Source of the DNA: UBA6059 sp040222235
GTDB taxonomy: Bacteria; Bacteroidota; Bacteroidia; Cytophagales; Cyclobacteriaceae
DNA: 64,000 nt
Direction: 5' to 3'
Assembly: GCA_040222235.1 (NCBI GenBank)
Contig: JAVKDO010000157.1
Coordinates: 1 to 64,000, forward strand
Part shown: positions 26,921 through 35,904 of the stretch, piece by piece
How positions within the stretch are numbered: the stretch's first letter is position 1
Layout of the letters: every line of letters begins with the position of its first letter
Notes under the pieces: model-generated
The model's input: only the letters and a program-made list of their open reading frames with translations
Told to the model about the DNA's origin: nothing
Databases searched by the model: none
Position numbers and translations under genes: made by a program

Positions 26921-28273
26921 TCATTCATTTAGTACTTCGATTAATTCAGAGAGGAAGACGTTGAAGTCAAAATCCGGCTCATTGTAAGTGAGCCCTAATC
27001 GAACGATGACAAGTTCTTCGGATGGAATAATAAAGACTTTCTGCGCATGGAAGCCATCCATAGAGTAGATATCTCGTGGAGCGTCGGGGTATCTACCTCC
27101 AGCATTCAACCAAAAATGTCCACCATACCACCCGTCAGACCCAGCCGTGGGAGTCTTAACGAAATCGATCCACTCAGGGTCAAGTATTTGCTCTCCAGCC
27201 CATTGACCTTTGTTGAGATAGAGCTGGCCTATACGCGCCCAATCTCTTGCGGTAGCCCATCCAAACGAACTGCCTACGTATGCACCAGATCCGTCTGGTT
27301 CGATCAGCATTGAGTAGGCTCCAATCTTATCGAACACGCGCGTATTTAGATAATCCAGATAATCATCTTGGCTGTTGAAGAACCGCTGCGCCATTGTGGC
27401 CAAGATATTGGTCGTACCCGAAGAGTAATACCACGGACTGCCAGTGGTACCCTCGAGTGGCTGTGATAATGCATAGCTGCCCATGCTATCACTTTCCCAG
27501 AACATAATATTGGCATCCGACCGCTGCTCGTAATTTTCCCAAAAGGAGAGGCCACTACTCATATTGAGTAGGTGCTTGATCGTGATGGAAGAGCGATTGT
27601 CATTTTGCCATTCGGGAATGGGGGCGATATCATCTATGTCCAATCGGCCTTCCTGATCGAGTAGCCCAATCATAGTCGCGGTGAGACTTTTGGTCATGCT
27701 CCATCCCATTAGCCGTGTGTCTTGGGTGATGCCTTCTGCGTACTTTTCAGCGATCAATTGACCTTTATAGAGCACGACTATTGCTCTGGTATTTTTGAGC
27801 TTCTCTGGGTCATCTTCCTCGAATGCTTGCGCTATAATACCTTCTATACGACTGCTTTGGTTATCACTCATCACATCAATCGTATCATTGATCGAAAACC
27901 AATTGAGCAGACTATCCTTTGGTGTACGAGAAGGTGTGAAACTTTGGGCAGCCAGCGTGGTTTCAGGTACATCATTGACAAGCACACAGCCCAAACCTTC
28001 ACGATAGATAGCCTTACGCTCCGAAAGTCCCCAGACATTTGCGGTAGCAGACTTTGAGTCATAGTCGACCGAAGCAGATGCTAAGGCTATCGGAGAAAAA
28101 CCCAGGTCTTCTGCTTTAGCTTGCTCCTCATCTATACCGGCTACAAAAACGCAAGAACACAGATTTTTGGCTGCATAGCCTGTGAGAACTGGGAGCATTG
28201 GCTTGAGGTAGATGTTGAAAAGCCCGAAGACGGTTCCTACAATGATGAGCGTGATGATGACGACCTTTTTCAT
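26921..28273 (-). CDS. Membrane-anchored serine hydrolase of the beta-lactamase class C family
   Basis: From the ATG at 28271-28273 the protein is about 450 residues. A single N-terminal membrane segment (VVIITLIIVGTVFGLFNIYL) anchors it with the enzyme outside the cytoplasm. The active-site SxxK is GWSMTKSLT (S192, K195), and WYYSSGTTN gives the tyrosine motif. Such proteins are esterases, amide hydrolases or DD-peptidase relatives rather than antibiotic-resistance enzymes. A 13-residue upstream extension of the frame is probably not translated. Confidence 0.85.
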   Translation of the reverse strand: MKKVVIITLIIVGTVFGLFNIYLKPMLPVLTGYAAKNLCSCVFVAGIDEEQAKAEDLGFSPIALASASVDYDSKSATANVWGLSERKAIYREGLGCVLVNDVPETTLAAQSFTPSRTPKDSLLNWFSINDTIDVMSDNQSSRIEGIIAQAFEEDDPEKLKNTRAIVVLYKGQLIAEKYAEGITQDTRLMGWSMTKSLTATMIGLLDQEGRLDIDDIAPIPEWQNDNRSSITIKHLLNMSSGLSFWENYEQRSDANIMFWESDSMGSYALSQPLEGTTGSPWYYSSGTTNILATMAQRFFNSQDDYLDYLNTRVFDKIGAYSMLIEPDGSGAYVGSSFGWATARDWARIGQLYLNKGQWAGEQILDPEWIDFVKTPTAGSDGWYGGHFWLNAGGRYPDAPRDIYSMDGFHAQKVFIIPSEELVIVRLGLTYNEPDFDFNVFLSELIEVLNE

Positions 28274-28360
28274 AAGCGAATTATTATGCCAACAAATTAA
28301 GTAATTGAGCAAAAAGAATCTCGGAATTTGCTAGAATACAGTCTAAAGCGACTTTCTGCT

Positions 28361-29851
28361 ATGGACAAGAAGAACATTGTCATCATAGAGTTTCATCAAG
28401 AAACCAACTCTTTCTCAAAGGTGCCTACGACCATTCGCGAGTTTGAGTCACTTGCGCTATTCTACGGTGATGATGTCCTTACCAAAGGAATCAAGAAGTA
28501 CAAGCGCTTTCAGCTAGCCGGCTTTATGAAAGCCATCGGCAAGTTTGGCAATAACCAGATCAATGTGATTCCTACGGTCACCGCATGGGCGACATCTGGA
28601 GGACCAGTAGCCATTGAGGTCTACCTGCATTTCAAAGAATACATCCTGGAGAAGGTGAAGGCCGTGGATCGGGTGGATGGCGTCTATATGTCCATGCATG
28701 GCGCGATGGGTGTGCAAGGCATGCGCGACCCAGAGAGTGATATGATCAGAGCGGTCAGGATGGTTGTTGGGGAGGAGGTGCCTATAGGCGTGTCCTACGA
28801 TCTACATGCCAATATTACCAAGGAGAAAGTAAGGCTAGCCACTTTCATTACCTCCTATCGGACAAATCCCCATCGTGATCATTTTAGGGTAGGGTACAAG
28901 GCTGCTAACCTATTGCTGCAGACGGTGTATGGTAGAGTTAAGCCTGTGATGGCTTACGAAAAGATGCCATTGCTGAAGGGTGGGGGCTTTACCATTGACT
29001 TTCTAGCACCCATGGCCAAGATCTTCCGCAAGATGAAAGCCATGGAGCGGCGGAAAGGTGTCCTGAGCGTCTCCAACTTTATGGTACACATATGGCTAGA
29101 CGATGAGGAGTTGGGCTGGTGTACCCTTGCTGTGACGGATGACAACAAAGAGCTGGCTAAGGCCACTGCGCATGAACTGGCCGAGCTCAATTGGGCGGTT
29201 AGGGATAAGCCGCACCCTGCACCTTACACCATAGAAGACGCTATCAGCAAAACAAAAAAGCTGTGGTTCAGGCGGCTCTTTGGTACGCTGGTCTTCTGCG
29301 ATACTTCAGATGTGGTGGCAGCAGGGGCTCCCGGCGAGAATACGCTCATATTGCAGCAATTGGTCAAGGAAGCTGACAGGTTGAGGAGTTACTTGCCCTT
29401 GCGTGATGCCGAGATAGCCAAGTCCTATTTTGATGAGCCTACCGGAAATCCCGTGACGCTGGAGCTAGGTCGAAAGCTAGAAACATCTTACAATCAATCG
29501 ACAACTATCGAAGCTGTGCTGATCAAAAAGACAGAGACTGATTTTGGAAAGACCTTAGTCTTCCAATACAAGAAACTCTCCATTGTAGTTACAGAACTGC
29601 CGTGTCCGGCCTTCTGGCCTTCTTTCTTTACTAAGTTGGGTCTTTCGCTCTGGAAAGCTGATATCGTAGTGGTAAAGAACCTGTTTCCCTTTAGGCTCTT
29701 CTACGCCTTGTACAACCGAAAGACATTCAATGTAGCCACCGCTGGTACTACCAATCTCGATGTACATCAGTTGGCTTATGAGAAAGTACCACGGCCTATC
29801 TACCCGCTGGATCCTATCGAAGATTGGAAATCGGTTGAGACTATAGGATGA
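28361..29851 (+). CDS. M81-family metallopeptidase, MlrC-like
   Basis: The product (about 496 residues from ATG 28361) has the M81 layout. The N-terminal metal-site half has EFHQETNSFSKVPT, YMSMHGAMGVQGMRDPESD and YDLHANIT. The C-terminal MlrC half has DTSDVVAAGAPGENT and TELPCPAFWPSFF. The archetype MlrC opens linear microcystin, but most relatives have other, unknown peptide or amide substrates. No signal peptide was seen. One CCTACCGGAA word lies at 29438. It converges with the hydroxylase gene after 2 bp. Confidence 0.85.
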   Translation: MDKKNIVIIEFHQETNSFSKVPTTIREFESLALFYGDDVLTKGIKKYKRFQLAGFMKAIGKFGNNQINVIPTVTAWATSGGPVAIEVYLHFKEYILEKVKAVDRVDGVYMSMHGAMGVQGMRDPESDMIRAVRMVVGEEVPIGVSYDLHANITKEKVRLATFITSYRTNPHRDHFRVGYKAANLLLQTVYGRVKPVMAYEKMPLLKGGGFTIDFLAPMAKIFRKMKAMERRKGVLSVSNFMVHIWLDDEELGWCTLAVTDDNKELAKATAHELAELNWAVRDKPHPAPYTIEDAISKTKKLWFRRLFGTLVFCDTSDVVAAGAPGENTLILQQLVKEADRLRSYLPLRDAEIAKSYFDEPTGNPVTLELGRKLETSYNQSTTIEAVLIKKTETDFGKTLVFQYKKLSIVVTELPCPAFWPSFFTKLGLSLWKADIVVVKNLFPFRLFYALYNRKTFNVATAGTTNLDVHQLAYEKVPRPIYPLDPIEDWKSVETIG

Positions 29852-29853
29852 AT

Positions 29854-30744
29854 CTAAACCTCTTCGTTTGGTTTGGATTTACCAAATCCGTAGAGGTTTT
29901 GTCCGATGAAGTCCTTAGGGAACGACTCGAGATCATCAAAACCTAGTGCGATTTCGCCGCTATCCTCAGGTATGTAGTTGGTCTTGAAAATGTAATCCCA
30001 TATGCTGAGGCTAATCCCAAAATTGACGCCCATTCGCTTTTGCGAAGGGAGGTTTCTAGCATGATGCCAGAGGTGCATCACAGAGTTGTTGAAAACGTAC
30101 CTAAGAGGCCCCCACGTAATCTTGACATTGGCATGATTGAGATGACCTATGGTGATTGCGATAAAGTGTACGATGAAAGCTTGAGAAGGCTCAAATCCTC
30201 CGAGGATCATCACTCCAAAAGTCTTAAGCGGTTTGTAAAGAATGTTTTCCATCCAGTGATACCGCAAATGCGCTGCAAAGCCCATTTCTTCTACGGAGTG
30301 ATGCACCTTGTGGAATTGCCATAGCACGGGAAACCTGTGCAGCATCACATGGGTAAACCATTGTACAAAATCGAGTAGGACAAAGAAGATAAGAAGTTGT
30401 GCCCAAGCCGGAAGACTTGACAGATTCACGATAGTGAGGGATTGCATGGTCAGCCCTAGATCAGCCATCACTTGCTCAAATAATGCATAAAACCCGCTGA
30501 TGACTATTGAAAAGATGAAGAAGTTAAAAAACATGTAGAAGCCGTCCAACCAGAAGTCCTTACGGAAAGAAGCCTGGCTTTTTCTCCATGGAAATGTCAA
30601 CTCCAGTCCCCAGGCAGCTAGGGAAATAATGATGAGTCCCCAAAAGTAGTTGGTGTACCATGGGACATCAAATGTGATTGTTTGTCCAACCCAGTTGAGC
30701 GTGCCTAGTATTGATTGAATGAATATGTTCCAGTAGGTTTCCAT
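29854..30744 (-). CDS. Sterol desaturase / fatty acid hydroxylase family membrane enzyme
   Basis: A 296-residue membrane protein with several helices and the di-iron histidine clusters of this superfamily: HVMLHR, HKVHHSVEEMGF, HLNHANV and HLWHHARN. The substrate may be a fatty acid, a hopanoid or a carotenoid. It starts 2 bases after the rhodanese gene ends, so it is the last gene of the sulfite operon, an unexpected partner. Confidence 0.85.
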   Translation of the reverse strand: METYWNIFIQSILGTLNWVGQTITFDVPWYTNYFWGLIIISLAAWGLELTFPWRKSQASFRKDFWLDGFYMFFNFFIFSIVISGFYALFEQVMADLGLTMQSLTIVNLSSLPAWAQLLIFFVLLDFVQWFTHVMLHRFPVLWQFHKVHHSVEEMGFAAHLRYHWMENILYKPLKTFGVMILGGFEPSQAFIVHFIAITIGHLNHANVKITWGPLRYVFNNSVMHLWHHARNLPSQKRMGVNFGISLSIWDYIFKTNYIPEDSGEIALGFDDLESFPKDFIGQNLYGFGKSKPNEEV

Positions 30745-30746
30745 AG

Positions 30747-31676
30747 TTAATTTAATGTCAAGCTCAGACTATCTGATTCGATAGGTAATTGAAGGTTTTG
30801 ACTCCACTCTATCCAACTCCCATCGTAATTGGCCACATATTGATAACCGAGTAGCTCAAGTAGTACAAAACTGAGATGAGAGGAACGAACACCAGACTGG
30901 CAATAGATAATCAGTGAATCCTGTGAATCAAGATTATATTTTGAAATCAAATCGGTCAATTCAGTCTTGTGTAAGAACTGAGCGTTTTCGTCAAGTGTTT
31001 GTGAATACTCAAAAAACATGCTTCCTGGAATTCTACCTGGACGCTCAGCGCCCGACTTCTGAATTTGTCCTGAGTATTCTTCAGCTGATCTGACATCAAT
31101 GATTTTATAGTTCTTATTCCCGATAGCTGCCAGCACTTTTTGCTGATCTACCAATAGGTTTTGGTTTAGCGGCTTTAGTCTGATGTTTCCTTCTTGAGGA
31201 GTACTTTCAGGTGCACCAGTCATTCCCAATTCATTTTTTTTCCAAGCCTGCCACCCTCCATTAAGTAGTGAGACAGTAGGATAGCCATAAAGCTTGAGCA
31301 GCCACCAAAGACGAGCTGCATCCACATCTCCCTTATCGTCATAGATTACAATATGATCGCCATCATTTAAGCCTTTTGCTTGCAATAGATTTTCGAGTTG
31401 CGAACGACTCGCTCGAATTCCTCGTGTGTTGTGTGTGCCATCTTGTATATCAGTACGCCATAGCTGGATGGCTCCTGGGATGTGACCGTCCTGGTACCTT
31501 TCGAGAGGTCGAAGATCAATTACCTTGACATTTTGATCATTAAGTACCTGGGATAGTTGAACTGCTTCGATCAAAGGTTCGATGGTATTACCGTTTCCTT
31601 GATCAGCAGGTTTACAACCTGTGATAGTCCAGAACAGGAAAAAGCTGAGTCCAATTATTGAGCTAACTCGTACCAT
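30747..31676 (-). CDS. Two-domain rhodanese lipoprotein (sulfurtransferase)
   Basis: The 309-residue protein has a lipobox (TITGC, cysteine near residue 21). Its N-terminal rhodanese domain lacks the active cysteine (IVIYDDKGDVDAARLWWLL). The C-terminal domain is catalytic, with C259 in YCQSGVRSS. This is the architecture of thiosulfate or 3-mercaptopyruvate sulfurtransferases. As an envelope lipoprotein next to a sulfite dehydrogenase it could feed or remove sulfur oxyanions in the periplasm. Its start overlaps the cytochrome gene by 22 bases. Confidence 0.87.
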   Translation of the reverse strand: MVRVSSIIGLSFFLFWTITGCKPADQGNGNTIEPLIEAVQLSQVLNDQNVKVIDLRPLERYQDGHIPGAIQLWRTDIQDGTHNTRGIRASRSQLENLLQAKGLNDGDHIVIYDDKGDVDAARLWWLLKLYGYPTVSLLNGGWQAWKKNELGMTGAPESTPQEGNIRLKPLNQNLLVDQQKVLAAIGNKNYKIIDVRSAEEYSGQIQKSGAERPGRIPGSMFFEYSQTLDENAQFLHKTELTDLISKYNLDSQDSLIIYCQSGVRSSHLSFVLLELLGYQYVANYDGSWIEWSQNLQLPIESDSLSLTLN

Positions 31677-32125
31677 TCTATGTTTTCCAGTGGAGCCCTT
31701 CTTCCCTTACTCTCAGGGGCGTAGTTTTTGGCTAGGTAATCAAGGATGATGTCTTCATTCTTCCCAAGATCCCAGAGGTTTTGTGTCTTTTGCATCCATT
31801 GGATCATTGATTTCCATCCTTCGCGTGTGGCTCTGTTTTGCGTGACCAGCTTAGCAGAATGACATGCGGTACAATTGGCCGCAATGATTTGAATATTGGG
31901 ATCATCTGCCAAGCCAGTGATATCTAGTACTGACTCTTGAGATGTTGCAACCTGAGCAACGTTTGATTGCGGATCTACTTCAGCGGCAGTGGATTGATCT
32001 GGAGTATCAAAATAGATAGCAAAAATTGAGACAAAGACCATCATCACCATGATTGACATGATACCAATGAGTAGCCTGGTGATTTTCTTAAGACTTTCAA
32101 GTATGTCTAATGGCTTGTTCTCCAT
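31655..32125 (-). CDS. Membrane-anchored monohaem cytochrome c
   Basis: A 156-residue protein with one N-terminal membrane helix (LLIGIMSIMVMMVFVSIFAI) and one haem site, CTACH at residues 85-89. Fifteen-odd residues rich in Gln and Thr link anchor and haem domain. It lies 1 base after the sulfite oxidase gene, so it is probably the electron acceptor of that enzyme, comparable to SorB beside SorA. The sixth haem ligand could be a methionine in SMIQWMQ. Confidence 0.85.
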   Translation of the reverse strand: MENKPLDILESLKKITRLLIGIMSIMVMMVFVSIFAIYFDTPDQSTAAEVDPQSNVAQVATSQESVLDITGLADDPNIQIIAANCTACHSAKLVTQNRATREGWKSMIQWMQKTQNLWDLGKNEDIILDYLAKNYAPESKGRRAPLENIEWYELAQ

Positions 32126-32126
32126 A

Positions 32127-33353
32127 TCAGCTCACTTTGACTGCTATTCTATGACAGGCATTATTAAGATATCCTTTAGGATTCCAGCCCGGTACAACCA
32201 TGGGTTGCATTATGCCATTTTCGTCCATTGCTCGAGCCCATATTTCATAGTAACCACTATCTGTCAGTGAAATACCAGCTTTCCAATGTTGCCACGCTAA
32301 CCTATTTTTTGGGGGCTCCAAAGCGCATTTTTGCCATGTAGCTCCAAAGTCGATGGACACCTCCATCTCCTTTACTTCGAGATCTCCTGCCCAAGCGTGC
32401 CCCCGTACTTCGAAAGTTTGTCCTTTCTTGACCATAGCCCCTGTTTTGGGATAGGTGATGAGGGACTTTACCGGCATGGATTCTATGATACACATATCTT
32501 CTTCTGCGACTTTACTCCCCGGTGGGACAGGCTCGCAAGGTACGCGGTAGGCATCCCCAGTCATTTTTGGACCATCGTGGACTTTACTTCTTACGACTAT
32601 TTTATGAAGCCACTTTCCTGATGCTGATGCAGGCCAGCCTCCAGCAATCAGTCTCAAAGGATAACCATGCATAAGCGGAATGTCTTCACCATTCAATTGG
32701 AAGGCTATGAGCGTCTCGTCTTCAAAGGCTTTTGACATGGGTACACCCCTAGAAATCACTGTCTTATTAACGTCACCACTCAGGTGTGTATCCTTACCAT
32801 AGTAGCCTATGTAGACAGCATCGTTTTTGACACCTACCTCATTGAGCACATCTCGCAATCTGACGCCCGTCCATTCTGCACTATACACCGCACCAGTAGT
32901 CCATTGATTGCCTTTGGCTGGAGGGTTAAATTCGGACCTGCCATTGCCACCACATTCTAGTGTCAGTTGATAGGTGTATTGCTGAAATCTCGATTTAAGT
33001 TGATCAAGCGTGTAATTTTTGGTTTGGCTAGCCGACTCTCCTTCGATTGTCAACGTCCATGCATCGATATCTATTTCCTCCGGTACCAATCCGTTATTGC
33101 GAAGGAAGATTCGATCTTTTGGGGTAATTGGGTCATCAAGCAAATGCGGTGGAGTCTCTATATTCCAAGGACGATCGTTGAGTAAGCTGAGATCCTTATG
33201 CTTACCATTCGGTAAAGTAGGATCTTGTTTGATATCTGCCAGTAGACTCATACCTGATGGTAAGTGCTTTGAGAATACCACAGGCATACCCCAAGCCATG
33301 GCCAGACCAGCTACAGTTGTTTTTTTAAGAAATGCTCTCCGCTTGTTACTCAT
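32127..33353 (-). CDS. Tat-exported molybdopterin sulfite dehydrogenase, SorA-like
   Basis: The 408-residue protein starts with a Tat-type signal (NKRRAFLKKTTVAGLAMA). The sulfite-oxidase molybdopterin domain (about 60-270) has the Mo-ligand cysteine C134 in TLECGGNGR and GVPMSKAFEDETLIAF. A C-terminal dimerisation domain (about 290-405) follows with GHAWAGDLEVKEMEVSID. It oxidises sulfite to sulfate in the periplasm and passes electrons to the cytochrome encoded next. The operon is sulfite oxidase, cytochrome, rhodanese, hydroxylase. Confidence 0.9.
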   Translation of the reverse strand: MSNKRRAFLKKTTVAGLAMAWGMPVVFSKHLPSGMSLLADIKQDPTLPNGKHKDLSLLNDRPWNIETPPHLLDDPITPKDRIFLRNNGLVPEEIDIDAWTLTIEGESASQTKNYTLDQLKSRFQQYTYQLTLECGGNGRSEFNPPAKGNQWTTGAVYSAEWTGVRLRDVLNEVGVKNDAVYIGYYGKDTHLSGDVNKTVISRGVPMSKAFEDETLIAFQLNGEDIPLMHGYPLRLIAGGWPASASGKWLHKIVVRSKVHDGPKMTGDAYRVPCEPVPPGSKVAEEDMCIIESMPVKSLITYPKTGAMVKKGQTFEVRGHAWAGDLEVKEMEVSIDFGATWQKCALEPPKNRLAWQHWKAGISLTDSGYYEIWARAMDENGIMQPMVVPGWNPKGYLNNACHRIAVKVS

Positions 33354-33581
33354 ATCAATACTAGATTCTACTTAATGGCGAATATATAGATATATAAACA
33401 TATGAACAAATTAACATATGTTGTTTATTGTGCGTCTACTGAAAAAGTATTGTAATGCTAATCTTTTGATAATCAGACTATTCATGGAATAAATAAATTA
33501 AATATTGAAATAGTTTAATTATTGCGCTTACCTTTTTGGTACTAATCGTATACATACTTGACATATTTCCATAGCTGGTTG

Positions 33582-34946
33582 TTAAACCCCGGTTTCCAAA
33601 ATGGAGATCGGGGTTTTCTTTTTTATGATCCTTATTGAGGATATGAATAATAACAGTGGGAGTACCACACAACTTGCCAATTCGTTGATTGCACTTACCA
33701 TTTGATCTAGATCGGCAATCGTATTATGAAAGTTTGGAGCTACCCGCACCCCTTGAATATCATCATGATTGATGGCTACTGTGAATATGCCATAACTGTC
33801 AAATAGGGATTTTGCTAGTTCTTTGGGTGTCATCCCGTCAATCCCGACATTTGCGATAGCTCCACAGAACTCATCCTGCAGTGGAGTGAAGAATTGTACG
33901 CCCTTGATACCTTTCACCTGTTCGGTCCAATACCTTCTCAGATACTTTAGCCTTGCAGATTTTTTTGGAATACCAATTTTGTTGTTGAACTCGAGAGATG
34001 AAAGCATCGCTACTTGATTGGAGCAGGGCATAGTTCCGAAATGGGAGAGCTTACGTATATCGTCTTCTGCAAAGTCGCTATCGCCGAATAGCGGCCAAAG
34101 TCGCTCCGCTTTACTTTTTTTCACGTAGAGAAGACCATTTCCCAAAGGCGCACCGAACCATTTGTGCAGGGAGCATCCGTAATAGTCACAGTTGATCTCT
34201 TTAATCGTCTTGTCTATATGGGTGAAGGCATGTGCACCATCTACGATCACCTCGAGCCCGTGGTTATGCGCCATGGTAGTGATCTCTTTTACCGGCAGGA
34301 CCTGACCATTGAGATAGATGATATGGGATACTAGCAGCACTTTTGTTTTCGACGTGATACCTTTTTCTATGATACTGACGATCTGTTCTGTAGAGTCGGG
34401 GTGAAGTGGAATATCCACGACATTCACTTTAGTCCCATACCTTGTTGAACGTTGATCTAGCGCCTGAATCATACTGGGGTACTCCCTGTTAGTTCTGAGG
34501 ATTTCTTCACCCTCTGACAATTTCAAGCCATGAATGACTATGTTGAGTGATTCAGTCGTATTTCTGGTAAGGATCATTTCCTCATTTGAAATACCAATAA
34601 ACTCAGCCATTTGATTGATCAAGTCAGCTCTTTCATCGAACTGCTTAGTCCTCATGTAATAGGAGGGGGATGCGTTGATCTCAGTTAGCCTGTCAATCCA
34701 CTTGGTCTTAACCAATTCAGGTGATGGGCTGAAATACCCTGATTCCAGATTGATAAAGTCTGGGTTCTGGATGTACATGTTTCTGATCTCATCCCAGAAG
34801 GATTCATCACTTGCCAGTTCATTTTCATTCAATGTTGAGTGGTCTGGGATTCTTGGAGTGGCGCCATTCAGCTCCGTGAGAGATAATGGGATCATCATCG
34901 CAGCACCTGTTTTTTTAAGAAAGGATCGTCTTTGATTCGGCTTCAT
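33582..34946 (-). CDS. Class V aminotransferase with Tat-type signal and odd hydrophobic tail
   Basis: The 454-residue PLP enzyme resembles cysteine desulfurases and isopenicillin-N-epimerase-like proteins: LTRNTTESLNIVIHG, D236 in VIVDGAHAF and PLP lysine K262 in GCSLHKWFGAPLGNG. The N-terminus NQRRSFLKKTGAAMM is a Tat-type export signal, like that of the nearby sulfite dehydrogenase. After INELASC the frame continues into a hydrophobic stretch and a basic end that is translated through a terminator-like hairpin, so the last 30 residues may be a read-through artefact or a membrane tail. The cellular site is inferred. Confidence 0.8.
   Translation of the reverse strand: MKPNQRRSFLKKTGAAMMIPLSLTELNGATPRIPDHSTLNENELASDESFWDEIRNMYIQNPDFINLESGYFSPSPELVKTKWIDRLTEINASPSYYMRTKQFDERADLINQMAEFIGISNEEMILTRNTTESLNIVIHGLKLSEGEEILRTNREYPSMIQALDQRSTRYGTKVNVVDIPLHPDSTEQIVSIIEKGITSKTKVLLVSHIIYLNGQVLPVKEITTMAHNHGLEVIVDGAHAFTHIDKTIKEINCDYYGCSLHKWFGAPLGNGLLYVKKSKAERLWPLFGDSDFAEDDIRKLSHFGTMPCSNQVAMLSSLEFNNKIGIPKKSARLKYLRRYWTEQVKGIKGVQFFTPLQDEFCGAIANVGIDGMTPKELAKSLFDSYGIFTVAINHDDIQGVRVAPNFHNTIADLDQMVSAINELASCVVLPLLLFISSIRIIKKKTPISILETGV
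33585..33618 (+). terminator. Strong hairpin with T-run on the plus strand, inside the 3' end of a minus-strand gene
   Basis: AACCCCG and CGGGGTT form the stem, followed on the plus strand by TTTTCTTTTTT. No plus-strand gene precedes it, and the minus-strand aminotransferase frame runs through it. Either it serves both directions or an unannotated plus-strand RNA ends here. The upstream gap 33376-33580 is AT-rich without an evident gene. Confidence 0.45.
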
Positions 34947-35084
34947 AGTATTCGGTTTAGCTCAGATAAGATAAGATACATATTTTTTGAGGTGGGTTAG
35001 GAGAAAATTATGTGCAAGGCTATCTGAATGGCGATGGTCTGGAGATTGGCGATTAGTTTTGGATCAGAAACGAATTACTACAGA

Positions 35085-35846
35085 ATGAAGAAGTTATTAA
35101 AAGGACTGGTTGTAATTGCTGCATTAGTTATAGCTGCGCTCGTGGTGCTCTTTATAGTCTATAATGAGCCAAGGCCTACCGGAAAACAGGGACCAGCGGC
35201 TGATGACTTGGCGATGAAAATGATAGTATCAGTCAATGGAGAAGCCTGGGAGAAAACAGGAGCTGTGAGCTGGACGTTTAGAAATCCTCATTATCATGTC
35301 TGGGATAAAGACCGTCACCTTGCTCAAGTGCAGTGGGAGAACCATGATGTACTTATTGATATCAACAACCGGAAGGGTGTCATTCTCACTGATACAAATG
35401 GAATGAGTACTCTGGACAAGGCTGAGCTTTGCGAAACCGCCTGGAAGTTTTGGGTGAATGACTCGTTTTGGCTTAATCCAGTTACCAAGGTCTTTGATCC
35501 AGGTACAAACCGCAGTATAGTAGAGATGGAAAGTGGTGAAGTGGGACTAATGGTGACTTACTCCAGTGGAGGTGCAACACCTGGTGACTCGTATTTATGG
35601 ATACTCGATCAAAATTATAGACCCATCAAATGGAAGTTTTGGGTGAGTGCTTACCCGCTGGGAGGCATCTCTTTCACATGGGATGACTGGATAGAGACGG
35701 AGACTGGAGCGTTGATCTCAACGAAACACGAAGGGGTTATCAGCATACCCATAGCGGACGTCAAAACAGCGAATAACTTGAGTGAATTAACCAATACAGA
35801 TGTATTTAAGCCGCTCACCGATTCAAACGAATTAATTTCCTTCTAA
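35085..35846 (+). CDS. Membrane-anchored protein of unknown function
   Basis: From ATG 35085 the protein is about 253 residues, with one N-terminal membrane helix (LLKGLVVIAALVIAALVVLF). The outer part is rich in tryptophan (VSWTFRNPHYHVWDKDR, ETAWKFWVNDSFW, YRPIKWKFWVSAYPLGG) and looks like a beta-sheet lipid- or ligand-binding fold. No family named with confidence. The frame is open upstream to 35028, but the membrane helix begins at the chosen ATG. One CCTACCGGAA word lies at 35175. A bidirectional terminator follows. Confidence 0.7.
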   Translation: MKKLLKGLVVIAALVIAALVVLFIVYNEPRPTGKQGPAADDLAMKMIVSVNGEAWEKTGAVSWTFRNPHYHVWDKDRHLAQVQWENHDVLIDINNRKGVILTDTNGMSTLDKAELCETAWKFWVNDSFWLNPVTKVFDPGTNRSIVEMESGEVGLMVTYSSGGATPGDSYLWILDQNYRPIKWKFWVSAYPLGGISFTWDDWIETETGALISTKHEGVISIPIADVKTANNLSELTNTDVFKPLTDSNELISF

Positions 35847-35847
35847 C

Positions 35848-35883
35848 AAAAAAAGGTTGGTCACAATGACCAACCTTTTTTTG
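35848..35883. terminator. Bidirectional terminator
   Basis: A 13-bp perfect stem (AAAAGGTTGGTCA and its complement) closes on a 3-nt loop (CAA), with an A-run before and a T-run after. It serves both the plus gene ending at 35846 and the minus gene ending at 35905. Confidence 0.9.
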
Positions 35884-35904
35884 TTACAGCAAAATATCTA
35901 TTTC

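Noticed and set aside
26921..28273. Antibiotic-resistance beta-lactamase
   Set aside because: The SxxK and Tyr motifs fit the broad class C-like esterase family, with a membrane anchor; specific resistance-enzyme features were not seen.
33478..33672. Minus-strand frame downstream of the aminotransferase
   Set aside because: It overlaps the aminotransferase end in another frame and contains the terminator hairpin; no protein-like pattern.
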